A stretch of 64,000 bases of DNA from Butyricicoccus_A sp963588905 (GTDB taxonomy: Bacteria; Bacillota; Clostridia; Oscillospirales; Butyricicoccaceae): NCBI GenBank assembly GCA_963588905.1, contig CAVAJF010000015.1, forward strand, positions 105,993 to 169,992. Reading direction: 5' to 3'. Below, piece after piece: positions 25,477 through 34,818 of the stretch. Position 1 is the first letter of the stretch; every line of letters starts with the position of its first letter. The notes beneath the pieces are model-generated. The model worked only from the letters and a program-made list of their open reading frames with translations. It was not told the origin of the DNA and did no database searches. Made by a program: the position numbers and the translations under genes.

Positions 25477-27805
25477 TCTGACATTACTTGACGGCGGCAT
25501 GGGCACGATGCTGCAGGCTGCCGGTTTGGGTTTGGGCGAACGACCGGAAATTTTCGGTGTTCAGCATCCGGAAATTTTGGAAAATATCCAGCGCAGCTAT
25601 GTGCAGGCCGGCAGCGATATTATCTATGCCAATACCTTTGGTGCCAATGCGCACAAGCTGGAAGGCACCGGACATACCGTAGAAGAATTGGTTGCAGCAA
25701 ATGTCGCCATTGCAAAAAAGGCAGCGGGCGGAAAGGCCAAAGTTGCCTTGGACGTTGGCCCGATTGGTGAGCTGATGGAACCGCTCGGCACGCTGGCATT
25801 CGACGAAGCCTATACCATTTACGCACAGATGGTGCGTGCCGGAGAGCAGGCGGGCGCAGATCTCGTCATTTTTGAGACCATGACCGACTTGTATGAAGTC
25901 AAAGCGGCAGTTCTTGCGGCACGAGAACAGAGCAATCTGCCGATTTGGGTCACGATGAGCTTTGAAGCGACCGGCAGAACCTTCACCGGTACGACGGTTG
26001 CCAGCATGGCGGCTACGTTGGAGGGCTTGGATGTTGCCGCGATGGGTATCAACTGTTCTTTGGGACCGGAAGAGATTTTTCCACTCATTGAAGAAATGCG
26101 CAAGTGGACGGACAAGCCGCTGATTGTCAAGCCGAATGCAGGTCTGCCGGATCCGGCGACCGGTGGGTATGATATGGACGCTGCGGAATTTGGCAGACAG
26201 ATGGCAAAATTCCCGGAGCTGGGTGTCTCGATCTTGGGTGGCTGCTGCGGCACGACGCCGGACTTTATCGCGGCGCTGGCGGCACTGCCGGATGCCAAAG
26301 AGGATATTCGTCCGGTACGCAAACGCGGCGTGTGCTCGGCGAGTCATATGACGGATTTCGGCGGCGTGCGCGTCATTGGTGAACGCATCAATCCGACCGG
26401 CAAAAAACGCTTTCAGCAGGCACTGCGTGAGCGCGATTTCAATTACATTATGGAGCGCGCGATTGAACAGCAGGATGCCGGTGCGGATATTTTGGATATT
26501 AACGTCGGTCTGCCGGGCATTGATGAAGCAGAAATGATGACAGCTGTGGTCAAGGCGGTACAAAGCGTGGTTTCTCTGCCGCTGCAAATTGATTCGTCGG
26601 ATCCGGCAGCAATTGAAGCAGGTCTGCGTGCGTGCAGCGGCCGTGCTATTGTCAACTCGGTCAATGCAGAACAGGACAAGCTGGATACGATTTTGCCGAT
26701 TGTCAAAAAGTACGGCGCAGCTGTGGTCGGACTGACGATGGATAAATCCGGTATTCCGCAGACGGCACAGGCGCGGTTTGACATGGCAGAAAAAATTATG
26801 CAGGAAGCCATGCAGCACGGTATTCCGAAGGAAGATGTGCTCATCGACTGCCTGACGCTGACCATCTCGGCACAGCAGGAACAGGCAGTGGAGACACTCA
26901 AGGCTGTTCGTATGGTGCACGAAAAATTGGGACTGCATTGTGTACTAGGTGTCAGCAATATTTCGTTTGGTCTGCCGGAGAGAAATAATATTACCACTAA
27001 TTTCTTGACGCAGGCAATGTGGTGCGGCTTGGATTTGCCGATCATCAACCCAAATCTAAAGCCGATTATGGACACCGTTGTTTCCTATCGCGCGCTGTCC
27101 GGCGAGGACGTTGGCTGTGAGGCATATATTGAGCGATTTGCCAACGTGGAGGAAGAACCGAAGAACAGCTCCACGGCAGGCAAGGAAATGCGCATCGAGG
27201 ATGCTGTGCTCAAGGGTCTTAAGCAGGAAACCGCTGATTTAACGGAAAAGCTGCTGGAGACCATGTCGGAGCTGGATGTTATCAATCAAAAGCTGATTCC
27301 GGCTTTGGATTTGGTCGGTGACAAATACGAAAAGCAGAAAATTTTTCTGCCGCAGCTCATCAATGCTGCCAATGCAGCGTGTGCAGGCTTTGATTTGATT
27401 AAGCTGCGCATTGCGAAGCGTGGCGGTGAGAGCGTTTCCAAGGGCAAGATCATTATGGCGACGGTAGAAGGCGATATTCACGACATTGGTAAGAATATCG
27501 TGCGTGTGGTACTGGAAAATTACGGGTATCAGGTCATTGACCTGGGACGCGATGTACCGGTACAGAAGGTCGTGGACACAGCTGTTGCAGAGGATGTCAA
27601 GCTGGTGGGTCTGTCTGCGCTGATGACAACGACGGTGGACTCTATGCGCCGAACCATTGAAGCGCTTCGCGCTTCGGGACATGACTGCAAGGTCATGGTC
27701 GGCGGCGCAGTACTGACGGCAGATTACGCCGAGGAAATCGGTGCAGATTACTATGCCAAGGATGCCAAGGCATCCGCTGATATAGCAAAGGAAGTATTGG
27801 GATAA
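25469..27805 (+). CDS. metH: Methionine synthase core (B12-dependent), lacking the reactivation domain
   Basis: 778 residues from the ATG at 25469; AGGAAGG lies at 25451-25457. Homocysteine S-methyltransferase barrel at about 1-290, with the zinc cysteines in VSILGGCCGTTPDF. Pterin-binding barrel at about 305-560 (VIGERINPTGKKRFQQAL, DILDINVGLPG, LQIDSSDP). B12 cap helices, then the cobalamin-binding domain with VEGDIHDIGKNI; His671 is the lower axial ligand. Full MetH is near 1200 residues. Here the fourth domain is supplied by the overlapping upstream gene. The product transfers the methyl group from methyl-THF to homocysteine. Confidence 0.92.
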   Translation: MNNLTLLDGGMGTMLQAAGLGLGERPEIFGVQHPEILENIQRSYVQAGSDIIYANTFGANAHKLEGTGHTVEELVAANVAIAKKAAGGKAKVALDVGPIGELMEPLGTLAFDEAYTIYAQMVRAGEQAGADLVIFETMTDLYEVKAAVLAAREQSNLPIWVTMSFEATGRTFTGTTVASMAATLEGLDVAAMGINCSLGPEEIFPLIEEMRKWTDKPLIVKPNAGLPDPATGGYDMDAAEFGRQMAKFPELGVSILGGCCGTTPDFIAALAALPDAKEDIRPVRKRGVCSASHMTDFGGVRVIGERINPTGKKRFQQALRERDFNYIMERAIEQQDAGADILDINVGLPGIDEAEMMTAVVKAVQSVVSLPLQIDSSDPAAIEAGLRACSGRAIVNSVNAEQDKLDTILPIVKKYGAAVVGLTMDKSGIPQTAQARFDMAEKIMQEAMQHGIPKEDVLIDCLTLTISAQQEQAVETLKAVRMVHEKLGLHCVLGVSNISFGLPERNNITTNFLTQAMWCGLDLPIINPNLKPIMDTVVSYRALSGEDVGCEAYIERFANVEEEPKNSSTAGKEMRIEDAVLKGLKQETADLTEKLLETMSELDVINQKLIPALDLVGDKYEKQKIFLPQLINAANAACAGFDLIKLRIAKRGGESVSKGKIIMATVEGDIHDIGKNIVRVVLENYGYQVIDLGRDVPVQKVVDTAVAEDVKLVGLSALMTTTVDSMRRTIEALRASGHDCKVMVGGAVLTADYAEEIGADYYAKDAKASADIAKEVLG

Positions 27806-27811
27806 GACAAC

Positions 27812-29593
27812 ATGAATAACATTCGAGAGTATATTAAAAATCATATCCTGCTGTTTGACGGCGGCATGGGTACCTATTTTTCCACGCGCAATCAGAGCGT
27901 GGGAAGCGGCTGTGAGCTGGCAAATCTCAGCCAGCCGGAGCTGATTGCAGACATTCATCGGGAATATCTCGAGGCGGGCAGCAAGGCGATTAAGACCAAT
28001 ACATTTGCGGTCAATCGCGTGAATTTTCAGGGCAATGAAGAACTGGTCGAACGCACGATTCAGGCGGGCTGGAAGCTCGCCTGCGAGGCGGCAAAAGACC
28101 AGGCATATGTCTTTGCGGATATTGGCCCAATTTCCGGACTGCCGGAGACCATGGATATTCGAGAGGAATTTCGCTTTGTTGCGGATTGCTTTTTGCAGCT
28201 TGGCGCACAGTATTTTCTGTTTGAGACCAATGCCAATGCAGAGGGCTTGAAAGAAACTGCGGCGTATATCAGACAAAAAAATCCAGATGCCTATATCATA
28301 GCGTCGTTTGCGATTCAGCCGGATGGATTTTCGCGTGACGGCAGCTTTGCCGCGGATCTGCTCAACGAAATCAAAGCATGTGCGGAGATCGACTGCATTG
28401 GCTTTAATTGTGTCTGCGGTGCGCGGCATATGCTGGAACTGGCGCAGGAGCTGGATCATACCGGTATCACCCTGTCGCTGATGCCGAATGCCGGCTATCC
28501 GGTTGTTATCAATAATCGCTCATTCTATGAAGGCGATCCGGTGTACTTTGCGACGCAGCTGTTAGAGATGGCGAAAGAAGGCGCAGCGATTTTGGGCGGC
28601 TGCTGCGGCACGACACCGGTGCATATTGCTCAGGCCAAAAAAGCGTTGGACGGCTATAGCCACACAGACGAACCGAAAACCAGCAAAAAACAACGAGAAG
28701 AACTGGTGGATACGCTGCCGGAGAGCTTGTTCTGGGAAAAGCTGCGCAAGGGAGAAAAAGTCGTTGCTGTGGAGCTTGACCCGCCAGCCAATGCCAATTT
28801 GAGCAAGTTTATGAGCGGCGCATGGATGCTCAAGGGAGCAGATGTCGATATTATCACGATTGCAGATTGTCCGATTGCGCGGGCTCGCGTGGATTCCAGT
28901 CTGCTCGCGTGCAAAATTCGCCGTGAGCTGAATATAGATGCGCTGCCGCATATGACCTGCCGAGATCGAAATCTCAATGCGACAAAGGCTCTGCTCATGG
29001 GACTGCACGCGGAGGGCATTCGGAATATTCTGCTCGTCACCGGTGACCCGATTCCGACGGCAGAGCGCGATGAAGTCAAGAGCGTCTATCAGTTTAATTC
29101 CCGCAAGCTGGCGTCCTTTGTCTCCTCGCTGGGGCAGACGGTTCTGCCGAGCCCGTTTCATCTGTTTGGTGCGCTCAATGTCAATGCACTGAATTTTGAT
29201 GTACAGCTGCGTCTTGCCAAGGCAAAGATGGAACGCGGCATCATTGGTTTCCTGACGCAGCCGATTTTGACAGAAGAGGCGTTTGAAAATCTCAAACGAG
29301 CACGCGAGGAACTGCAGGGCACCTATATTTTGGGCGGCATTATTCCGGTAGTCAGTGCGAAAAATGCTCGATTTATGGACAGTGAAATCAATGGCATTCG
29401 TGTTGATGAAACCATCACGCAAATGTATGAAGGAAAGAACCGCGCAGAGGGTGAAGATCTTGCGGTGACCATTTCCTCTGAGATTGCCAAGCACATCGCG
29501 CCGTATGTCGATGGCTATTATCTGATGACGCCGTTCCAGAGAACCGCGCTCATCTGCCGCATTTTAGAGAAAATCAGAGAAAAAGAAGCATAA
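27812..29593 (+). CDS. Bifunctional homocysteine methyltransferase / methylenetetrahydrofolate reductase
   Basis: 593 residues. The N-terminal Hcy-binding domain spans about 1-290 (LLFDGGMGTYFSTRN, zinc motif AAILGGCCGTTPVHIAQ). The C-terminal MetF-like flavin barrel spans about 305-590 (VAVELDPPANANLSKF, RNLNATKALLMGLHAEG, NILLVTGDPIPTAERD). It begins 6 bases after metH and is in the same operon. The reductase half should make the methyl-THF that MetH uses. The N-terminal half may be a second methyltransferase or serve channelling. This fusion is known in Firmicutes (YitJ type). Confidence 0.9.
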   Translation: MNNIREYIKNHILLFDGGMGTYFSTRNQSVGSGCELANLSQPELIADIHREYLEAGSKAIKTNTFAVNRVNFQGNEELVERTIQAGWKLACEAAKDQAYVFADIGPISGLPETMDIREEFRFVADCFLQLGAQYFLFETNANAEGLKETAAYIRQKNPDAYIIASFAIQPDGFSRDGSFAADLLNEIKACAEIDCIGFNCVCGARHMLELAQELDHTGITLSLMPNAGYPVVINNRSFYEGDPVYFATQLLEMAKEGAAILGGCCGTTPVHIAQAKKALDGYSHTDEPKTSKKQREELVDTLPESLFWEKLRKGEKVVAVELDPPANANLSKFMSGAWMLKGADVDIITIADCPIARARVDSSLLACKIRRELNIDALPHMTCRDRNLNATKALLMGLHAEGIRNILLVTGDPIPTAERDEVKSVYQFNSRKLASFVSSLGQTVLPSPFHLFGALNVNALNFDVQLRLAKAKMERGIIGFLTQPILTEEAFENLKRAREELQGTYILGGIIPVVSAKNARFMDSEINGIRVDETITQMYEGKNRAEGEDLAVTISSEIAKHIAPYVDGYYLMTPFQRTALICRILEKIREKEA

Positions 29594-29595
29594 AC

Positions 29596-29633
29596 AAAAC
29601 AGAGACCGTTCGAGCTGAACGGTCTCTGTTTTA
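29596..29633 (+). terminator. Terminator of the methionine synthase operon
   Basis: A 15-bp perfect stem (29596-29610 with 29618-29632) ends in TTTT. Confidence 0.88.
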
Positions 29634-29643
29634 TATATGCGGG

Positions 29644-29679
29644 CATGAAAAAAGGCTTCGGTTTATACCGAAGCCTTTT
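29644..29679 (-). terminator. Terminator after the ferredoxin gene
   Basis: AAAAGGCTTCGG and CCGAAGCCTTTT form a 12-bp stem. On the minus strand a T run follows. Confidence 0.85.
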
Positions 29680-29705
29680 GATGTACATTGCTGATGTTTA
29701 GCAAA

Positions 29706-29876
29706 TTACTCCTGAGAGATTGCACCCATCGGGCAAGTGCCAGCGCAAGAACCGCAATCCAGGCATGCACCTGCATCGATCTGATACTTGCCGTCACCCT
29801 CGGAAATAGCACCTACCGGACATTCGCCAGCGCAGGAACCACAGCTAATGCATGCATCGCTAATCTGATAAGCCAT
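29706..29876 (-). CDS. Clostridial 2[4Fe-4S] ferredoxin
   Basis: A short gene of 56 residues, MAYQISDACISCGSCA to the end. Two CXXCXXCXXXCP motifs are visible: CISCGSCAGECPVGA and CLDCGSCAGTCPMGA, the classic arrangement for two [4Fe-4S] clusters. AGGAGGT lies 8 bases before the ATG, and a well-formed promoter and terminator bracket the gene. It is a soluble low-potential electron carrier, and could supply the activases and hydrogenase-type enzymes of an anaerobe. Its neighbours do not pin down a partner. Confidence 0.95.
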   Translation of the reverse strand: MAYQISDACISCGSCAGECPVGAISEGDGKYQIDAGACLDCGSCAGTCPMGAISQE

Positions 29877-29968
29877 AATGATATACCTCCTAAAAAACTT
29901 TACATATAAATGTCAAAACATAAAAATGAAGAAAGTACACAAAACATTGTGCGATTTCTTATGTACCT

Positions 29969-29996
29969 ATTGTATCATAGATTTTCGAGAAATCAA
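29969..29996 (-). promoter_or_regulatory. Ferredoxin promoter
   Basis: Minus strand TTGATT (29996-29991), 16 bases, TACAAT (29974-29969). Confidence 0.65.
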
Positions 29997-30237
29997 CTAA
30001 AAAAATTCAAAAAAATGAAATAAATCTAAACGGAGTCTAACTTTAGTACGCAAAAAGTTGTGAATAAACGCCTTTTTAACGCAAAAAATCCTGCGATTCT
30101 GCGCGTTTTTTTCAAGATAAATCGAGAAATAGAAGTAAGCCTATGTTAATAAAAAATAGAAAATTTTTATTGGAAATTTTGGTGAAATTTTCTGTAGAAA
30201 AAAGTAGAGAATCCGGAATAGACAGCTGCGATTCGCC
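29997..30237. other. A+T-rich gene-free stretch
   Basis: No coding frame with a ribosome site was found. A terminator-like hairpin lies at 30078-30112 (AACGCA with TGCG-C-GTT, then seven T), with no gene or clear promoter in front of it. Otherwise nothing is recognised. Confidence 0.4.
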
Positions 30238-30266
30238 TTGTGAAATGAGGAAAAATGTGCTACAAT
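30238..30266 (+). promoter_or_regulatory. sstT promoter
   Basis: TTGTGA, a 17-base spacer and TACAAT at 30261-30266. Confidence 0.6.
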
Positions 30267-30329
30267 AAGTAAGCTTTTTGATTTTTGTGAAGAAAATCGA
30301 GAGAATACTGTATAGAAGGACGAGAAAAC

Positions 30330-31559
30330 ATGAAAAATGTCATCAAAAAATGGAATGACCTCAGTCTGATTCTCCGCATTGTCATTGGCTTGGCAGTCGG
30401 TATCATTCTGGCGCTGGCTGTGCCGCAGGCGACAGGCATTTCCATTCTGGGTACCATGTTTGTCGGTGCACTGAAGGCAATTGCACCGCTGCTGGTATTT
30501 GTTCTGGTAATGAGCTCGCTGGCACAGGCATCTGCGGGCATCGGCAAGCAGTTTAGAACTGTCATTGCGCTGTATTTATTCAGCACTCTGCTGTCATCGG
30601 TATTGGCTGTGTGCGGCAGTTTTGCTTTTCCGGTTACGCTTAAGCTGACCGAGGCTGCAACCTCTGAAACAACACCGCCGAGCGGCATGGCAGAGATCTT
30701 TAGCAATCTGCTTGGCAATATTGTATCTAACCCGATTGATGCCATGGCAAACGCCAACTATGTCGGCGTGCTGACTTGGGCGATTATTTTGGGTCTGGCG
30801 TTGCGTAAGATTGCATCTGACCACACCAAGGAATCGCTCACAGAGCTGTCCAATGCGGTGTCCCAGGCTGTGCGCTGGATCATCAATCTGGCACCATTCG
30901 GTATTATGGGTCTGGTATTTACTACGGTATCGCAAAACGGTCTGAGCATTTTCAAAGACTACGGCAGTCTGTTGCTTCTGCTTGTCGGCTGCATGGCAAT
31001 TATCGCTCTGGTTATTGACCCACTGATTGTTGCGTTGTGCCTGCACAGAAATCCGTATCCGCTGGTATTCCGCTGCTTAAAAGAAAGCGGCGTGACGGCA
31101 TTCTTTACGCGCAGCTCCGCAGCAAACATTCCGGTCAATATGGCACTGTGTGACAAGCTGGGTCTGGATAAGGACGTGTATTCGGTATCTATTCCGCTGG
31201 GCGCAACCATCAATATGAACGGTGCGGCAATTACGATTACAGTCATGACGATGGCGGCGGTACATACGCTGGGCATGTCAGTCAGCATTCCGACGGCGTT
31301 GGTACTCAGCTTACTCGCAACGCTTGCAGCGTGCGGCGCTTCTGGTGTTGCAGGCGGCTCGCTGCTGCTCATTCCAATGGCGTGCTCGCTGTTCGGCATC
31401 AGCAATGACATTGCGATGCAGGTTGTCAGCGTAGGCTTTATCATCGGTGTTTTGCAGGATTCCTGCGAGACGGCAATCAATTCTTCCGGTGATGCTCTGT
31501 TCGCTGCCACGGCGGAATTCCGCACATGGGTAAAGCAGGGAAAAGACCTACCGTTTTAA
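30330..31559 (+). CDS. sstT: Sodium:serine/threonine symporter
   Basis: 409 residues of a dicarboxylate/amino acid:cation symporter (DAACS) protein with 8-9 membrane helices and re-entrant hairpins. SstT-like features are the start WNDLSLILRIVIGLAVGIIL, the ALKAIAPLLVFVLVMSSLAQ segment, the Ser-rich hairpin FFTRSSAANIPVN and the substrate/sodium helix GATINMNGAAITI. The C-terminal DSCETAINSSGDALF is also typical. It imports serine and threonine with sodium. A single gene with its own promoter. Confidence 0.92.
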   Translation: MKNVIKKWNDLSLILRIVIGLAVGIILALAVPQATGISILGTMFVGALKAIAPLLVFVLVMSSLAQASAGIGKQFRTVIALYLFSTLLSSVLAVCGSFAFPVTLKLTEAATSETTPPSGMAEIFSNLLGNIVSNPIDAMANANYVGVLTWAIILGLALRKIASDHTKESLTELSNAVSQAVRWIINLAPFGIMGLVFTTVSQNGLSIFKDYGSLLLLLVGCMAIIALVIDPLIVALCLHRNPYPLVFRCLKESGVTAFFTRSSAANIPVNMALCDKLGLDKDVYSVSIPLGATINMNGAAITITVMTMAAVHTLGMSVSIPTALVLSLLATLAACGASGVAGGSLLLIPMACSLFGISNDIAMQVVSVGFIIGVLQDSCETAINSSGDALFAATAEFRTWVKQGKDLPF

Positions 31560-31572
31560 GTCGCGGTAAGAC

Positions 31573-31612
31573 AAAAAATTCCCCTGTATCTCTGAAAAGA
31601 GGTACAGGGGAT
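31573..31612. terminator. Terminator between sstT and the convergent NTPase-CYTH gene
   Basis: TCCCCTGTATCTC pairs with GAGGTACAGGGGA. The minus strand side has a clear T run; the plus side is weaker. Confidence 0.8.
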
Positions 31613-31623
31613 TGTTGTCTCTG

Positions 31624-32733
31624 TTATGCGTTTTCCGGTGGGATGTGCTGGGCAATGCCATAGCTTTTATATGCGCTGTCCTGCGTGACATCGCGGAGGA
31701 TGGAAAGAAACGGCGGGAAAGCGATGGGCTGCTGGGAATCATTGACTTGAATTTCCAGCAATGCCTGCTGTTTCCAGAACGGATACACATCAATTTCAAA
31801 GTAGAGATTGTTCTCTGTCAGGCAATACCGGTTTTTTCGGATTTGCCGCAGAGAGGTATCTGCATCCATGAGCAGATTGAGATACTCATCTTTGGTGAGC
31901 CGCTGTTCGGTCTCAAGCAGATGCCCATCCGCCGTGCGCTGGGCAGTGGTCTTGACATAGATATAGCTGCCATGGCTGCCGCGCTGGCGCACACGCACGA
32001 GCGGTTCGCCGTCCTGCCGGATGAGATAGGTTTGAATAATCTCAACTTTTCGGCAATTGGGCAGGCACTCTAATGCTTTCAGATCCGGCATTCGAATCAG
32101 ATAACGGCGTTCGGTCTCAAAGGCATTAGGTTCACCGAGAAAATGAGTGATCTCGCTGACGAGCCGCCGCATCTTGCCGGTAAAATCCGTGGAATTATCA
32201 ATGATGCGCAGATACGGATGTCCGGTCCAGCAGGTGATGATTTTTTCATCCATTGCGATTGCCTGTTCCGGCGTTTCGGTTCGCGCCTGATTGTTGGACA
32301 ACGTATAAAATTTTTCTGCGCCCTTTGCTGCGGTTACGAGATGAAAGACGGCATCGTAATTGTCCCGGAAGGCAATTTCACTGCCGCCGAGTTCCCGGCA
32401 CAGAGACTCCCATTCGGCATCTGTCATATAGGCTTTGTTATCAGAAATACCGCGGTCTGCGACAATGAGAATTTTTTCGTTTTCCATATTGTTGGCTGCC
32501 ATTTCAAACACACGCTCTTTTTGGATTTGCAGAGAAACGAGTGCTTTTTGGAAGTCATAATTGGTGTTGACTGTCCATGGAGCAACGCCGCCCAAGATCA
32601 ACTCGGAAGCGGTTTCCGGTATAAAAAGAACTTTATAGCCTTGTTTGGAAAGATTGCTCTCAATCCATGACATAGCAGTTGATTTACCGCCGCATGGCCC
32701 GCCGGTAATGACGATTTTAGTAATAGATTTCAT
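31624..32733 (-). CDS. P-loop NTPase fused to a CYTH domain
   Basis: 369 residues from the ATG at 32733, with AAAGGAG 9 bases upstream. The N-terminal AAA_28-like kinase/NTPase domain (about 1-200) has Walker A GGPCGGKSTAM at about 9-19, a lid region, and ADRGISDNKAYM. The C-terminal CYTH triphosphate-tunnel domain (about 205-369) begins with ETERRYLI, a variant of the ExExK signature. It continues with LVRVRQRG, a TEQRLTKDEY segment and FEIDVYPFWKQQALLEIQV. CYTH enzymes act on triphosphates such as thiamine triphosphate or inorganic tripolyphosphate. What the fusion does is not known to me from sequence. Confidence 0.82.
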   Translation of the reverse strand: MKSITKIVITGGPCGGKSTAMSWIESNLSKQGYKVLFIPETASELILGGVAPWTVNTNYDFQKALVSLQIQKERVFEMAANNMENEKILIVADRGISDNKAYMTDAEWESLCRELGGSEIAFRDNYDAVFHLVTAAKGAEKFYTLSNNQARTETPEQAIAMDEKIITCWTGHPYLRIIDNSTDFTGKMRRLVSEITHFLGEPNAFETERRYLIRMPDLKALECLPNCRKVEIIQTYLIRQDGEPLVRVRQRGSHGSYIYVKTTAQRTADGHLLETEQRLTKDEYLNLLMDADTSLRQIRKNRYCLTENNLYFEIDVYPFWKQQALLEIQVNDSQQPIAFPPFLSILRDVTQDSAYKSYGIAQHIPPENA

Positions 32734-32953
32734 GCGTGGGCACTCCTTTGATCCCAATCATTCTGGCTTTGGGATACTATCAGTATATCGGCTGGAAACA
32801 GGGAAGTCAATGACCGCGGCGAGACAAAATCGGACAAAATTCACAAATATGTCATAAAATTCCTGCATTTTTGGTTTTCATCGGCATTTTGATATGATAT
32901 GATGATAAGCATAGAGAATAGAACGAGTCATAAAAAGAAGGGTAGATGATACA

Positions 32954-33919
32954 ATGAAGAGAAGAATGGTGTATCCAGACGTCCTGCGTGCGCTGGCATG
33001 TGTTGTAACGGTGATTTTTAGCACCTGTATTGCGGCGGGAGGAACACAGGCCATTGGCCTGATGACTTGGGTGTGCCCGATGTTTCTCATGCTCAGCGGC
33101 ATGTTCTTTTCGGATGGCAGCTGGTATCTGAGCGGCAGAGAGTTGGGACAGCGATACGTCCTGCGTCTCGTTGTTGCCTATTTGGTTTGGGGCAGTCTGG
33201 CAATGCTGGTCAATGCCTTGACTGGCGGTGTATTGCAAGGCTTGCTGACTGGCAGCTCCAGCTATTTAAACTTTTTGTTTGTGCTGTTTATTTTGTATAC
33301 GTTTTCTCCGGTGGTGCGTGTGTTTACCCGTGCGGCACAGCCGAGAGAGCTGACGTATTTGGTTGTGTTTGGCATTGTGCTTGGCGGCGTGTATCCGTTT
33401 GTGCAGGCACAAATTAGTTCGGTGCGCATGGCAGATTACGCGCTGATGGGCTTTGGGTATCTCGGCGTCTTTGTTGCCGGATGGTATCTGCGCACAGCGT
33501 TTTTGACGCGCAAACAGCTGCGAGTCTTTTATCTGCTCGGTGCCATTTGTATGATTTTAGCATTTCGCGGGCTGTGGGGCTTTGATTCATTCTCAACCGA
33601 TCCGGCACAGCTGGTGCTGTCACCGGATGCCCTGCTCATTGCTATTGCCATTTTTTTGGTTGTCAAAAATACCTTGGCGAAAAAACGGTTGTCTGTCAAA
33701 GTCATGCGTCCGATTGCGCGGCTGGCACAGCTCAGCTTTGGCATTTATCTGATCCATCCGATTTTGCTTGCGATACTCTGCTGGGTACTCAACTATTACG
33801 GCATCTATCTGCCGACGGGATTGTTTGTTGTGGGCGCTTCGGTGCTGCTGCTGGTTCTCTCCGGCGGTTTAACTTGGCTGATTCGCAAAATTCCAAAGGT
33901 CGGACACTATCTTGCGTAA
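32954..33919 (+). CDS. Acyltransferase-3-like integral membrane protein lacking the usual first histidine
   Basis: 321 residues with about ten hydrophobic helices. The start MVYPDVLRALACVVTVIFSTC aligns with the Acyl_transf_3 opening (P-D-x-LR-x-L-A), but the His that ends this helix in active O-acyltransferases is replaced here by Ser/Thr. WVCPMFLMLSGMFF, LVVAYLVWG and SFGIYLIHPILLAIL are typical later segments. The missing residue suggests an altered or inactive transferase, perhaps a binding or export subunit. A single-gene unit ended by a strong terminator. Confidence 0.75.
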   Translation: MKRRMVYPDVLRALACVVTVIFSTCIAAGGTQAIGLMTWVCPMFLMLSGMFFSDGSWYLSGRELGQRYVLRLVVAYLVWGSLAMLVNALTGGVLQGLLTGSSSYLNFLFVLFILYTFSPVVRVFTRAAQPRELTYLVVFGIVLGGVYPFVQAQISSVRMADYALMGFGYLGVFVAGWYLRTAFLTRKQLRVFYLLGAICMILAFRGLWGFDSFSTDPAQLVLSPDALLIAIAIFLVVKNTLAKKRLSVKVMRPIARLAQLSFGIYLIHPILLAILCWVLNYYGIYLPTGLFVVGASVLLLVLSGGLTWLIRKIPKVGHYLA

Positions 33920-33937
33920 GACACATAGAATATAGAA

Positions 33938-33975
33938 TAAAATCGGCATCGAGTTTGTAGCTCGATGCCGATTTG
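33938..33975. terminator. Bidirectional terminator
   Basis: A 14-bp perfect stem pairs 33940-33953 with 33961-33974, between two convergent genes. Confidence 0.85.
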
Positions 33976-34803
33976 TTATGCACGCAATAAGTATTGATGA
34001 ATCGCTTCGGCGCAGCCATCATGGTCGCAGTCGGACACAACAACATCTGCCAGATCCAAAATTTCTTGGCGGGAATTGCCCATAGCAATGGACAGACCGG
34101 CGGCTTTTAAAATTTCCAAATCATTGGGAGCATCGCCGACAGCGATGGTCTCGGAGATCGGAATATCTAAATGTTTGCACAGCTCGCGCAAGCCGGCAGC
34201 TTTGCTGACGCCTTTGGCGCTGATTTCCAGCGAAGTGGCTTCTGCGTGCACCATGGTAACTGGAATGTTTTCGCTCAAAATCTGCTGTTCGATACACTGA
34301 CGAGATTCCGGATCAGTGAAATATAGATTCAGCTTGGCAACAGGAAATGGATTTTCATGATACTGCGCGAAAAGATCCTCCCATTGCGCCGCGTTTCGCT
34401 CAAATAAGCCCTGATATTGACCCATGCCAAAGTGCGCCATATTTTGGCAGTGACTGCGCTGAATAATAGAGGTAGTCTCACCGAGCAGGTGAACCATGAC
34501 ATCCTGATGCTGGACAATACGGAGAATCTGACTGCAAACAGCGGGAGCTAAACTGCAGCTGTAAATTGCCGTGTTTGTCTTTTGATCGAGCACGAGAGCA
34601 CCGCTGACACAGTTTAAATATCGCACCTCAGAGAGCTGAGGGAGATATTCTCTTAACTCCGGCAGACAGCGGCCAGTGGATAAGATGACGGTTTTTCCAG
34701 CTTTCACTGCGTCAGAAATCGCAGTGAGACTGGAAGAAAGAATAGCTTTGTTGGAATCGAGCAGTGTGCCGTCCATATCAAAGGCAATTAACTGATAATT
34801 CAT
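33976..34803 (-). CDS. Cof-type HAD-IIB phosphatase
   Basis: 275 residues. HAD motif I AFDMDGTLLDSN (nucleophile Asp), motif II STGRCLPE, motif III Lys in SAKGVSKAAGLREL, and motif IV VGDAPNDLEIL. The type IIB cap lies between motifs II and III. Cof-like enzymes dephosphorylate sugar phosphates, flavin mononucleotide or other metabolites; the substrate here is not known. It follows the DeoR-type regulator by 15 bases in one operon, which suggests a sugar-phosphate role. Confidence 0.88.
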   Translation of the reverse strand: MNYQLIAFDMDGTLLDSNKAILSSSLTAISDAVKAGKTVILSTGRCLPELREYLPQLSEVRYLNCVSGALVLDQKTNTAIYSCSLAPAVCSQILRIVQHQDVMVHLLGETTSIIQRSHCQNMAHFGMGQYQGLFERNAAQWEDLFAQYHENPFPVAKLNLYFTDPESRQCIEQQILSENIPVTMVHAEATSLEISAKGVSKAAGLRELCKHLDIPISETIAVGDAPNDLEILKAAGLSIAMGNSRQEILDLADVVVSDCDHDGCAEAIHQYLLRA

Positions 34804-34818
34804 AAAAAAATCTCTCCC

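Noticed and set aside
31077..31265. Reverse-strand frames within sstT and other large genes
   Set aside because: They mirror the codon pattern of the true gene, lack ribosome sites and have no recognisable domains.
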